A DNA stretch of 64,000 bases, taken from contig JBBMNZ010000003.1 of the NCBI GenBank assembly GCA_037954325.1, forward strand, positions 8,676,965-8,740,964, given 5' to 3'. Shown here piece by piece: positions 45,297 through 56,761 of this stretch. The notes under the pieces are model-generated. The model was not told the DNA's origin and ran no database searches. It was given only the letters and a program-made list of their open reading frames with translations. Origin of the DNA: Fistularia commersonii (taxonomy: Eukaryota > Chordata > Actinopteri > Syngnathiformes > Fistulariidae). Position 1 is the stretch's first letter. Each line of letters starts with the position of its first letter. Made by a program: the position numbers and the translations under genes.

Positions 45297-46013
45297 CAGG
45301 ATTGTCAAACTCATTTTGTTCCGGCCACATACGTCCTAATTTGATCTCAAGGGGGCCGGACCAGTAAAATCATTACCTAGAAGCAACACTAAGTCCAAAT
45401 TTTTCCTTTGTTTTAATGTAAAGGAGATACACAGGTAAATAATAAAAATCTTTAAATGTAATGAACTGTTAGTCTGAAAAATATGTGACAAATTAATATT
45501 TAAAATGAATGTTAAAAAAGAATTGATGAAATTACACCCTAAAAATATTGTTGAGTTAAAAGAGAAAATCTTGTCACTGCAGGAAAATTTGCCACTAGAA
45601 TTTATTAGAAAATTAATTGGTAGCATGTATGACAGGAGATATAATGTTTAAAAGGCTACTGGCGGCTATTCTGGTAAATAAATCTATCTTTTTTTATTTT
45701 GCCCATTTTTTTTCACAATCGTTTTTGTGGTTTTTCTAGATATAAGAAAAGAAAAGATCGTTTTAATAATGTCACTAGACGTTTTTTCATCGAAATATCA
45801 TTTTGTTTTCAAATTATGAAGCAAAAAATAAATTGCAAAGTTACTCTCATTTTTTCCTTGTCTGTTGTTTTTTTTAAACCCACTGTATGAAACCCCCAGA
45901 GACAAAAACACGTGGGCCGCACTAACACTAAAGATTTGATTTCATGCAGGGGGCCACGAAATATTGATCCAAGGGACGCAATTGGCCCGCGGGCCACGAG
46001 TCCGACAACCCTG
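45297..46013. mobile_element. Non-autonomous hAT element with perfect 8-bp target duplication
   Basis: The element begins CAGGATTGTCAAACTC and its other end, on the complement, begins CAGGGTTGTCGGACTC. It is flanked on both sides by atcaacat (45289-45296 and 46014-46021). Sub-terminal 'ggggccgg' and 'ggcccgcgggcc' are typical of fish hAT elements. The 717-bp interior is AT-rich and has no transposase domain. Confidence 0.9.
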
Positions 46014-46021
46014 ATCAACAT

Positions 46022-46620
46022 AAAACCAACATTCCCCCGTATGAGCGAGCACTGCCTTTTACAGAAACCTCAACAAACATCCCATCTACATGCAGGCGGC
46101 CTTTTGCCTCAACCACGGATGCAAAAAGAGAGCAAAAGAGGAGAAGGAGTGTGAAGGACGGAGACAGAAATCCTTTCTGAGTATTTGTAATACCTGATAA
46201 AAAACACTCAACTCTCCCCATTCACCATCCTTAGAATGTCACACATCATATTATATTTTAGTACATTCACATTCTCTGTCATTACACAATGTCCACGTAC
46301 TGGGTAACCAAATGTAGTTTAGCATCGAACCAGAAATTCAACAAAAGGCAGCAGGTGCCGATATAATAAATAAATTAGAAGAATGATAAATAAATAAACA
46401 GTCTGACATGGTGTATTATGTCAATAATATACAAATTGGGTGCTCTGTTCATGTAATACAGATAGATAAGTGCATTAAATGTGGAACTCAAGAGGAGGGA
46501 ACTTTGGACATAATATGCTAGAGGAAAATTACAGGTGAGAAGAAAACAATGCACTTGAAATGCATATCAAATAGTGCAAAAATAAATAAATATCGACAGT
46601 AGCTACATTGGGTTACTAAA
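46022..46620. other. Non-coding AT-rich stretch, no gene recognised
   Basis: No microsatellite, transposon end or supported coding frame is seen. Confidence 0.45.
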
Positions 46621-46624
46621 CTAG

Positions 46625-48045
46625 AGTGGTATTGTGTTATAGAGACATGTAAACATTCACGCCCTCATTCACAGGTCATATAAAGACACACAACAGGTCA
46701 CCCTCTCTTTCACAAGTCAAAAAGACGTTCAAGCATTGTGTCTTTGGAGGTTCTCAGTCACCCAGGCCACCGTGAACGTCTTGTCAAAATCTTCTTGTCT
46801 TGGCAACTGAACTTGAGTTTCTTCACTTGAAGATGTTTCACCTCTCATCCGAGAGGCTTCTTCATTTCTAATGACCTATGGGGAGTTTCCAAATATAAGT
46901 GCCAGGGTTTCGTGCAGGTCTAGGTTACGGTGGCTTGTTGTGAAAATGGAAGAGTTGATCCAGAACTCTCCGAAACTAGGTGTAAAGGGGTTGTTATGCT
47001 AATGGCGGTTTCATTCGTTGGAACAAAAGAGCAACTTTGTGGGATTACCTGGATTGGGCTCAGTAAAGCTAAACAAAGGAGTGAAACCTGTTGGATCACA
47101 TGAACCGAGGCTCATGTGGACTTTACTGGGGGCTGGATCTGGTGGTGGGTCTTTCCTGATTGTTTGGAGGGTGCAGATGGTCCGTGTGTGCAAATCCGTC
47201 TTAGTATTGATCCCATTACAGCGTGATACGTTTGAGAAAGGGTATGTCTGAGGCCCCCCTCCACGGTTGAGAGATGTTTTTTTTTTCTGTATTGACAAAG
47301 ACGGCTTCTTTGACTTCTATCTCGAACTATCCTGTGGTTACCCTCATTGGGCCAAATCAGAAACCACCAGACGCAGGAACATAGAACAGGAGGAAGATAA
47401 CAACAAACAAAAGAACATCGTCGAACACCGGTTCGGGAGAGGGGTCAAAGAAGCCATCTTTGTCAAAACAGAAAAACCATCTCTGAACAGAGGAGCGGGC
47501 CTCAGACACAACCTTCCACAAATATATTGCGCCAAACTGGGATTAATACCAAGACGGATTCGCGCACACGGATCAGGCCCATCTGCACCCTCAAAACAAC
47601 CAGGAACGACCCGACACCAGATCCAGCCCCCGGTAAAGTCCACATGAGCCTCAGTCCATGTGATCCAACAGGTTTCACCCCTTTGTTTAGCTTTACCTTT
47701 TCACATTCCAATCCAGGTAATCCCACAAAGTTGCTCTTTTGTTCCAACGAGCAACACCGTCATTAGCATTACAAACCCCTATGCACCTAGTTTCTGCAGA
47801 AAAACTCTTCCTTCTATACAAACCACAATAACCTTGACCTGCCCAAAACCCTAGGAGTGATGTTTGGAAACATAACAACAACATGGGACAACATGTTTGG
47901 TGATTAGAAGTGAAGAAGCCTCTTGGATGAGAGGTAAAACATCAAGTGAAGAAACTCAAGTCCAGTTGCCAAAACAAGAAGATTTCGACAAGATGTTCAA
48001 TCATTCACTGGTACATTTACACATCATTTAGAGACATGTTTGTTC
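46625..48045 (-). repeat. Array-type repeat interrupted by the foldback element
   Basis: Array units at 46640-46740 ('catgtaaacattcacgccct', 'tataaagacacacaac') stop at 'gacgttcaagcat' and resume at 'gatgttcaatcattcact' near 47990. They then continue to 'catcatttagagacatgttt'. The two broken units together make one normal unit, so the element between them is an insertion. A further unit-like piece near 48410 ('tggagacatacaactatt') may belong to the same copy. Confidence 0.6.
46779..47987. mobile_element. Foldback element with Penelope-like coding remnant
   Basis: Two arms of about 490-510 bp are inverted copies: about 46779-47272 and about 47478-47987. Shared text includes 'ggaacaaaagagcaactttg', 'tgggattacctggattgg' and 'aaacctgttggatcacatg', and the translations KVHMSLGSCDPTGFTPLFSF and KVHMSLSPCDPTGFTPLFSF read in opposite directions. 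The central spacer and right arm encode RGVKEAIFVKTEKPSLNRGA, which resembles the C-terminus of Penelope-like retroelement proteins after their GIY-YIG endonuclease. Arm ends carry a CCTCTC/GAGAGG stem-loop. No reverse-transcriptase core is present. The class is inference. Confidence 0.65.
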
Positions 48046-48049
48046 ATAA

Positions 48050-49475
48050 GGGCGATCTGGGCAATGCAACATTGTAGATGCCTCTGGATGTAACGTCCGA
48101 TCAGCATGCAGCGCCATTTTGCAATTTTCAGTGGGGTTGACTCGTAGAGTCTCGTGAAAACCTTTTTTTTTTTTTTTAAACTGGTGCTTCAATGTGTTCC
48201 CTATGGGTACCAGGAAGACTAGCACATCTTACACTCGTAAACAATGTACCTTCCTCATAGCTAATGTAGCTAGAGGGATCATCTGTGTTTATCTCGCCAC
48301 CTATTGGTTACAAGTTGTTTTGCTATGAAATTGTGATGTAAATTGACAATTGTGTAGTCACCTGTGAATTTACCAATTTAATGGGTCACTTTAGTCATGA
48401 TTGCAAAAGTTGCCCATGGAGACATACAACTATTGGTTGGCGCACAAAAAGAAACCAGACCTCGGTGATGCAGAGGAAACCTGGGAGCGCAGTGCACGTC
48501 CATAGCACTAACTATTTTATAACAGAGACGGAGCACACTAAGAGAGAGGCCAGTATAATTCTCTTTTATTGGTCTTCTTGTTTTTCCCCAGTTAAAGTCC
48601 TCTGTTTCTGTCCTGAGTCCGAAAAAAAAAAACGACGCGGGATGAGCCCCGCTCTACCGATCTTCTTATCATTTTTTTGTTCATTTTCCTGATTTGAATG
48701 ACTAACACGCGTGGACCGGTGGGATCGGGCCGCTGGTCCGCAGAATAATTCTAAGATTATTCTTGGACAAAGTCATAAATAAGAAAAGAAAACCTCAGCG
48801 AAGGCGGCGGAGATGTAAAAATCCACAGAATATGGACAGGTTCATCCTCTGATCCTCTCACCTCCCATCTGCCTCACCTCCTACATCCCCCCGCGGTTCA
48901 GGCTGCGCATGTGGGTGGGCGTGCGAAACACAGCGGATGTGCATGCAGGAACCTGCATGTGTGTGTGTGTGTGTGTGTGTGTTTCAGAGCTTCAGAGGCT
49001 ACTTTGAGGACACTTTACTTGGCCACACATTTTGCATAATTTGCCATGGAGGGGTGACATCATGAAAACAGTGTACTTTTGACATTGAGGATGAAAAAAC
49101 GGGCCCTGACTGAACATCACGTGCACATGAGGGGGCCCCTGGTTTCGGCAGACGCCGCCCGTACCCTTCCTAACAGGGTGGCGTTTTGTTTTACGTATCC
49201 TTTAACAGCCAGGTCTCCGACCAGATGGTGCGCTTATCAGGTACTCTGTCTGAGGGGAGGCTGGGGGAGGTAAATATTTGTCAGAGGCAAAGAGGCGGTC
49301 GGTCGTCAAGGGGGAATTCGGAGTTGCCGCGTAATCGACTGGGGTTCGGTGACAATGTCAGGGATTTTTGGGGGAAAACCTTAAATTTTGTTGTATTCAT
49401 TTCTAACTGCCTCAATCCTTATCAGTAAGAAAGATAATATTTAAGATGATATATTAAGAAATACATATTATTACA
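48050..49475. other. Non-coding stretch, no gene recognised
   Basis: It includes a T run at 48163-48177, an A run near 48631-48640, and a TG run at 48958-48981. Frames here show no domains. Confidence 0.45.
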
Positions 49476-49479
49476 TTTA

Positions 49480-50775
49480 TCTATTTGTACCCTTTGGGGG
49501 ATTATTGGTGCTTCCGCCTCACAGCAAGACAGTCCAAGGTTCGATTCCCACAAGCACCCATTGGTTCATGGCATGTGAATAAGAGAGTGACTGATTGGTT
49601 GACTATAAGTGGCATCTGAATGGTTGTTCACCTCTAAATGACGTGAGAACTTGCGACTGAATGATGGGACATCTTTCAATGGTATGTATGAGAGGGTGAA
49701 TTACAGCCTGTCTCTACATGATATGTGAAGTCCCTATGTGATTCGTATGTGAGTGTGATTGTTGCACGTTGATATGATGTCTGAATGAAGGAGTGAATAG
49801 TTGTGTTTCTAAATCACATGTCAAATGTGATGTCAAATGTGGCCCGCCACGTAATTTTATGTGGCCCGTGATGATTGTCGTGAAAGCTGATTGCCTTAAA
49901 ATAAATAAGTTCAACGTGTGTTTTGACATTAAACTACATTTCCCGCAACTCATGCCGATCGCATTCCCCGCAAAGCGACGGCATCTCACCATTGAAAACA
50001 CAAATGATCTCCAAATGTCCGGGAAAAGAAAGTTGATGCAGATGGAAGGCTGTTTCAAGAAAGATAGGGAAGGCGATTATATGTTTGTGCTTCAAGAATA
50101 AAAAAGCGATATTCCTTTTGTGATCAGTTATCAAAGCGTACAACCTACGTCGACATTTTGACACCAAACACGGAGCTAACTGCGCTAAAGTTAGCCTTCC
50201 AGAAAAACAACAAATTGTCCAAGATTAAAAGCCAAAGTACGCTGGCAGCAGAATGCGTTCACGAAAGCCGCATCCAAAACACAGCAGCAGTGAAAGCTAG
50301 CTTTGTAACAGAGCAACTTGTAAAAATATTTTTTTTACATCTATGCAAATGCATATATTACATTCTGGATTTGAATGAGTGAGAAATTCCTCATATCCGA
50401 GTAGTTACATTTCTTTTACATTACAGTTGGTTGCATTTATACAGTTACTGTATAAATGGCCACTTTGAGGGCCACCATGATGCTGATGTGGCCCCTCGGT
50501 GAAAAAGAGTTTGACACCCCTGCTCGAAATGATGCGTGAATGTGTGAGTTAATGGTTACATTCCACTATATGTCATGCAAATGGTAGTGAATGGTTGCTT
50601 CTCATAATTTGAATTCTGAATTAAAAAGAGAATAATTTAATGTCTCGAAGTGATATATGATGAGAGGATGAACGGTCTGTATGTGGTGAACCCCAACGCA
50701 GCCGGAATAGACTCAGGCACCCCTTTTGACCGCAAGAGCAGGATAACCGGTTTAGATAATGAATGAATGAATGAA
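49480..50775 (+). repeat. Array-type tRNA-headed repeat split by a hAT element
   Basis: The head remnant at 49495-49560 has 'ggtgcttccgcctcacagca' and a good B box ('aaggttcgattccca'). Units follow up to 49814 and resume at 50523 ('aatgatgcgtgaatgtgtga'), continuing to a tail with 'ataaccggtttagataatga' and (atga)n at about 50745-50780. The gap holds the hAT element. Confidence 0.75.
49815..50522 (+). mobile_element. hAT remnant with broken transposase N-terminus
   Basis: The left end reads 'cacatgtcaaatgtgatgtc' and the right end 'agagtttgacacccctg', with 'tgtggcccgccacg' and 'atgtggcccctcgg' near the ends. The flanks ttctaaat and ctcgaaat agree at 6 of 8 bases. The frame near 50010 encodes MSGKRKLMQMEGCFKKDREG then DYMFVLQE, and, after stops, fragments such as QNAFTKAASKTQQ and VKASFVTEQLVK. 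These match the N-terminal and helical part of hAT transposases related to GTF2I-repeat and ZBED proteins. Catalytic sequence is absent. Confidence 0.8.
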
Positions 50776-50779
50776 TGAA

Positions 50780-51316
50780 TGTGCAGAGGTAGAAGCTAGA
50801 TTGTCTTTCGGATCCCCAGTGCAAACTGCACGTTCGGCTTACCTAGTCATTGCAGCTCATAGCAGCTCATAACAGCTCGCCAAGTGAGTCGCATTGAGCC
50901 AGAAAGATCACAATAATCGAAACTTAAAAGGGGAAATTGCGCGCAACGGCTGGAAATGTTCTCCTCGCTTTCTTCCTCCCTAGTGTTTATTCTTCACTCG
51001 CTCCATTGTGCTGAATTTATTGTCCAATTTCTATAGAAAGCGCCCCAGAACACGCCGTCCTCTGCCAGCTCTACCATGAAAGTTGGAATGAAACTAGAGA
51101 TCGTCTCCCCTCCAGCTGCTGCTTCGCTTGTTTAATTCACCTGAACAATTAATTACGTTTAACCCCATCTTGTCCTCCCCTTAGTCTATCTGTCTCTTCG
51201 CCTCTCGGCGTATTCCCGAACCCCAAGGGTTCGGCGAGGCTTCCTTTTAATAAAAGCACATGGAGCCATAAATGCAATGGAAAGACCCTCAAAGAGCCCT
51301 ACAAGTCCTGTGCGGA

Positions 51317-51373
<57 letters not shown>

Positions 51374-53130
51374 GCAAAAAGGAGAGAGAGAAACCATCCT
51401 TACGACTATAATCGTAAAGAAAACAATCACTCGCTTATTGTGTTCTTGTTTGTTTTCTTGTTTTTTTGGGGTGAAACCAGATCCATTTTTCCTCAAGACA
51501 CGTTTAAAATCTCTGGCTGCCAGACAAGACAGCCAGGCCCCATCGTCATGGTAATGAACCAAACTGGACTTTCCCTTAGGTGATCATCAGTTCTTGCTGC
51601 CATGGCAACTGCCTCGGCTCCCTATAGGCTGCCATGTTGAGACTGGGGAAAAAAAAAAGGCGGTGTTTGTCTTGCAGTGCTAACCTATGGATTCCCGCCT
51701 ATGGATTTATGGACCAGCATCAGGTGAGATGGAAGATCTGCTTTTTGTTTTGTTTTTTGCACCCTTCCCATGTCATAGAACACATCTTTTGAACTGTTTA
51801 TACAAGAACGCTGCCTAAATAAGATGCGGCTTCAATGAAGACCATTTTTTTAAAATGCTCTAAGGGCACCAACTTACATTTATTAACTCTAGGATTGAAA
51901 TAAAATGGCATTTAAAATCGTGACTATTTAATGCAGAAGCGCACGTTGCTTAAATGGAGCTTCAACAGGTTTGCAGGTGAACAGGTGGGACGGAGAGCGA
52001 CACCGGACGAGTAGATGAAGAAATGGCTCCCTCTAGTGGTCATTATGTGGTACTGCAAGAGCATTAACTTTCTCTTCTTTTTTGCTCCTCCACTAGGAGC
52101 GCTTGCAGACGAAACACGCGCAGTCAACGCCCCCTTGTGGCCATAGTAAGAACATTTCAAATGCAACGGCTTTCTTTTTTTTCTTTTTTTTTTTTTTTTT
52201 AGCAAACCCTAACATTGACCTCGGGATTTCGAATGATTTCTCTAATGGGTGTGTTCAAAATGTGATATGGAGCATAAACTCCTCACACTGCAGACAAGAG
52301 GAAGCGTGCCATCCTTTCTTCTGCACTTTAGGATGGGTGGGGTTCTTAACCACTTCCCATAAAGTTCTATCTGTGTCACCGTTGTTTCTCTATCGATCTG
52401 TCACACAGACAAACACATTCTCAAGCGAACACAAACCAGCAGCCTCATGCAAAGTCACACAGCCAGCAAAACATCTGAATCGAGGGCGGCGAAGCAGTTC
52501 AGTGTGTCAGTCTCACCAGATGTGTGTGTGTGTGTGTGTCCTGTATCCCTCCAGGTATCAGACTGTAACTGTGTACACAACGTCAGCAGCTTCAATAAAC
52601 GAAATTTAATTAAACCGACAGCTCGTTAAGTTCTCGTATAACCTCGCGAGGGCCCATCATTGCGTCCTACCGAGCGGGGCTTCATGAAGCTGACGTCTGA
52701 AAAACAAACACGCCGCAGCCCCGGCGTTTGTTTGCCGGTCGCAATTCACCGCCGTTCCCCCGGAACATCGGAGGTGCATCGGGAGATAGAGCAAATGCCA
52801 GCCTCCAGAAATAGCAGCGGGTCCGTTTGCTCTTTTCCATGATGCTGGTAGTCAGATAACATTTACACCTGCCACTGCCCCCCCAAAAAAAACAAACAAA
52901 AAAACTTCATTAAGCTACTGATCAACAAGGGAAGATGATTTTGTTTAAGAAGATGAAGACTAAGACTCTTTCCCTTTCCCGATGCCATTTTAAATGATAT
53001 TTCTAAGAGGCGGGCGACACCGCTCCTGCGACGAGGCTACAGGTGCGGGGGAAAAGGAAAGTGGCAAGAACAGTTTTTCCAGCAGGTTAGATCATACTGT
53101 GCACCACACATGGTGAGCACAAGCAGATGG
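50780..53130. other. Non-coding stretch with CA tract
   Basis: 50930-51290 is transposon-free with a short palindrome at 51217-51233. A T run lies at 52179-52200. The 168-codon frame at 52103-52609 crosses this T run and a TG run and is not a credible gene. Confidence 0.45.
51318..51372. repeat. (CA)n microsatellite
   Basis: A pure CA tract of about 27 units. Confidence 0.95.
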
Positions 53131-53469
53131 TTTTCAATATTCATTCATTCATTCATTATCTGCACCGCTTATCCTGCATTCAGGGTTACAGGGGTACCAT
53201 AGGGCTGTCATCGGCTGGGAGGCAAGGAGGGTTCACAGGGCCAAATATGGAGACGTACAACCATTCACACATCACATAGAGAGAAGCAACCCTTCATTCT
53301 TTCATTTCCATGACATGAAGTGGAATGTAACCATTCACTCACTCATTCACACATCATATGGAGACATCCAGCCATTCAGATATCGCATAAAAACAAACAA
53401 CCATTCACTCACTCATTTACATGTCGTATAGAGACATACTGCTATTCACTCTTTCACTAGGACGTGTCA

Positions 53470-54205
53470 TAGATTCTTGCTATCCCTCATCCTGTCTCCA
53501 TCCTCTTCACCTCCAACTTCTCCAATGACTCTTCCATCGTTGGATGCATCGACGATGACAACGAAAAGGAGCACAGAGGTCTGATCGTGAGCTTTGTTGA
53601 GCAGAGCAACCAGAACCACCTCCTACTCAACATCTCCAAGACCAAGGAGGTGGTTGTGGACATCCGGAAGAATCAGAGGAGATACCAATCGCCATCCAAG
53701 GGGAAGAGGTGGAGATAGTGGACTCCTACAAGGTTGTTTGGTGTCTGTAACGGGTTCCTCAAGACCATCTACCTGTCTATGATCGCCAGCGGATTCTTCT
53801 TCGGTATAGTGTGCTGGTGCGGCGGTACCAGGACTGGCGAGGTCAACAGGCTCAAGATAGCAAGGAAAGCCCACTCGGTGGTGGGACTGAATTTGGACAA
53901 TCTTGAATCGGTGGCAGTGGGGAGAGTGAAGGACAAACTGGGAGCTATCCTGGACAATCCTTCCCACCCCCTGAGTGGCGAGCTGTGGCTGATGTACAGC
54001 TCCTTCATCCCAACCCGGTGCAGAACCGAACGCTTCAGACGCTCCTTTGTGCCCTCAGGCATCGGACTGTACAACAGCAGTTTGGACTTCTTAGCTGCTT
54101 AGCCATGCTCTAACTGCTGTCTTTCTTATCCTTGTTGGTCCCAGCCCGCAGATCCTGCCTATTTTTGTTTATTCATTTTATTCTTGTCATTGCTATCCTT
54201 CCATT
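53470..54205 (+). pseudogene. L2/Rex-like LINE 3' end inserted in the array
   Basis: The sequence NQNHLLLNISKTKEVVVDIR is recognised as the region after the F-A-D-D motif, preceded by NDSSIVGCIDDD. After a frameshift the frame 53734-54102 reads VCNGFLKTIYLSMIASGFFF, GIVCWCGGTR, KIARKAHSVVGLNLDNLESV, LDNPSHPLSGELWLMYSSFI and FRRSFVPSGIGLYNSS, the usual C-terminal order of this LINE family. It is truncated at the 5' end and carries internal deletions. A T-rich 3' UTR ends near 54205. Confidence 0.85.
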
Positions 54206-54254
54206 TAGTAGTCACATAGAAACATATAGCCATTCACTCACAAATCCTCTAGAG

Positions 54255-55522
54255 CAGAGGATCTCGATACGTCGATCGCGATCTACCAGTCGATCGCAAC
54301 GGTAATACTGGTAGATCGCATGACATTAAAAAAATAGACGTCAGCCAATGGTCCATCCCGTCACTTGATTGACATACAGGGCAGCCAGTCGGATGACGTT
54401 TGACTTTTTCGGACACTGAGGACACTGCACATGCACAAACAACGGCGGGAAGTGCAGCAAGGTCAGCAAGTTACCTCCGATTTTTAGCCCTTGTTTTTTT
54501 CTCTTAAATTTAAGAAAGGGTATAAAATGAGTAGGGGAGCCGGACCAAGTAAGAAGACAAAAACTTATCATTTTCATACGGGATGGGAGGAGGACGTTTT
54601 TTTTTCCACGATGGCATTTTCGGAGTGCGTTCGCCTCATCTGCCGGTCTAACATCGCAATACCAAAGAAGGGCAATGTGGAGCGGCATTTTCGGACCGTT
54701 CATGGAAAATACGACACGGGCATCCCGCCGAAAAGCTAACTAACCAGTTGTCCAGAGAGCAGTCACTTTCAATACAACAAACTTCAAAAGCGGAGGCCGC
54801 GACTGACGTCATCGTTACTAAGGCTGGCCGTCAGCAGCTACTTTCAGGACTATGATTCAATTCAGTAAGTCATCAGAGTGAACGTGGGTAATGACAAAAA
54901 ATGTACATATTTATTTTGTGTTGTGGAATATTGGCTCATGCGATTATGCAAGGTACATCAACATAAATTGTACGTATAAAGAATGTTTCGCATTATTGTT
55001 CTGGGTAGATTATTTTGACTTGGTCATTTTATAAGTAGCTTGCATGCTGAAAAAGTGGGAGCACTCAAAATCAAATACACAGTGGGCCAAAATTCAAAAC
55101 TGGAACAAAGCCACGGGCCAATATTAAAATTTATTGAAAAAAAATTCCTCCAGATATAACAATAAACCCAAACAAGTTTTGCTCAAAAACGAAATACGGA
55201 ACAAGCATAGCTTAATACTATACAATATATAAATTAATACTGCACACATGCAAAATCTGGTTTTCTGCCTAAGTAACAGGGTACCAGTATTAGCATGAGG
55301 TTGCTATGACAACTGTACACAGAGGAGAGGGCGTTTAAGGGTCCTGTTGTGATTTTCGTGGAAAAACACCAGCAGAATATTATGGGATTTGAAGAATTAG
55401 CGATACATGCATTGTAGACTGTACCAGCAGGCCAGCTCTAATAGTAATTTGCGGGCTTTCAGGCCAAATATAATTACAGTGCGGGCCAAATTTTGCCCGC
55501 GGGCCAGAGTTTGACACTTATG
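54255..55522 (+). mobile_element. hAT block with 8-bp target duplication, possibly chimeric
   Basis: The left end CAGAGGATCTCGATACG and the right end, on the complement, CATAAGTGTCAAACTCTGG are flanked by ctctagag (54247-54254) and ctttagag (55523-55530). The frame near 54527 reads MSRGAGPSKKTKTYHFHTGW, then a zinc-finger-like segment (ECVRLIC then NVERHFRTVHGKY), the N-terminus of hAT-derived GTF2I-repeat/ZBED-type proteins. The left about 810 bp is homologous to the element at 13207-13970. The right about 450 bp ('agtgggccaaaattcaaaac', 'ggcccgcgggccagagtttg') looks like a different hAT family. Confidence 0.8.
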
Positions 55523-55749
55523 CTTTAGAGACATAGAACCATTCACTCAGTTATTCAGATGTCTAATAGATACGTACAGCCATTCATCCTTTCATTCAGA
55601 TGTCATGTAGAGGCAAACAACCATTCTCTCATTCATTTAATAGTCATATAGAGACAAACTGACATTCACCTTTTCATTCACACGTCACATAGAGATTTAC
55701 AACTCTTCACTCACCCATTCAGACGCCATATAGAGACACGTAAATGCAA

Positions 55750-56760
55750 ATCAAGGGTCTGCATCTGACCTGCCGTGGGATGTGACGCTGCAGCCGATCG
55801 GGTGACACTTCAATCAGAGTTTATTCACTTCGCTAACATAAATACAATTTAAAAAAAAAGACAAATCCCTTCTACATTCATTTCAAAGTGTTGCCTCTGA
55901 CGGGAAACTCTCAGATGATCCATAAATAAACTCAATCAAAGGCGTGACGGGACAAAAACTTGGAGATAAAAAAAAAATAAAGTAAAAGATTTGCACAAAA
56001 TAATTGAATAAAAGCCACCGGATTCGGACGGACGTCACTCACCAGATTTTGCGGGGCATCGTATCACGCGTGCCGGACTCTACCTCCCGCCGTATTCTCT
56101 CCTCCGTGTCCCCGATTGTCGGCTCGTCATATTCATCAGCATCACTTCAAAAGCGCACACGCGTGTTTGCTCACACACACACACACACACAGTCAACACA
56201 GGTGCACTGGATTGATTATGCGGTTATTAATGAGGTGTTGTGTGTACCGAGGAGGCGGAGGGATCCCTTTGTGGCGGCCCTGAGCCGAGGATCACCGGAG
56301 ATTAATGACGGAGGGAGAGGAGGAAGGAGGGGGGTCGGGATGTAGAAAAGCCGTCCGTGAACCGGCGAGGGGGAGGAAGGCCGGGATAAAACCCCTCTCA
56401 CCTGCTGCCCCCGCAGCTGCAAACTTTGAAGAGAGCGCTGGCTCTTTTGATGCACCCAACCTGGGCACCCGTCTCTCTCTCTCTCTCTCTTGGTGGCCTT
56501 CCAGTTTTGTTTTGTTACATTTTTTTCCTGGCCTGATGTTCAGAAATGATTAACCTGAAACACGGGTGATTTGAAAAGATATACCGCAAAAAAAAAAAAA
56601 AAAAAAAAATTGAAAAAAAGGGAATAATTTGAAATAATCACTTTGTGGCGAATAGTTTGACTTTCATTATCCCGGCAGAAATCGTCTTTTCCAGAAATGG
56701 GATATTTACATCTCAGGAGCAGGGGGTTTAGATATGACTTAAAGCAAATGATTGCGAAGC
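55750..56760. other. Non-coding stretch
   Basis: It holds a CA run at 56173-56190, a CT run at 56471-56490 and an A run at 56588-56610. The frames at 56004-56455 show no domain. No gene is recognised. Confidence 0.45.
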
Positions 56761-56761
56761 T

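Larger units (their letters stand above)
53135..55745 (-). repeat. Array-type repeat split by a LINE and a hAT insertion
   Basis: The tail 'cattcattcattcattatct' and the body ('gttcacagggccaaatatgg') are at the left. Array units run to about 53470, again at about 54207-54254, and again at 55523-55745 ('catgtagaggcaaacaacca', 'tcacatagagatttacaact'). The two gaps contain a LINE fragment and a hAT block. Unit phase continues across the second gap ('aaatcctctagag' against 'ctttagagacatagaacc'). Confidence 0.8.

Noticed and set aside
46830..46870. A hammerhead ribozyme in the foldback element ends
   Set aside because: The core box reads CGGATGAG instead of CTGATGAG and the CGAAA side is TGAAA, so the catalytic core is not matched as it stands.
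52103..52609. The longest open frame in the window (168 codons, plus strand)
   Set aside because: It runs through a poly(T) stretch (Phe run) and a TG tract (Cys-Val run), has no recognised domain and no coding-like codon pattern.
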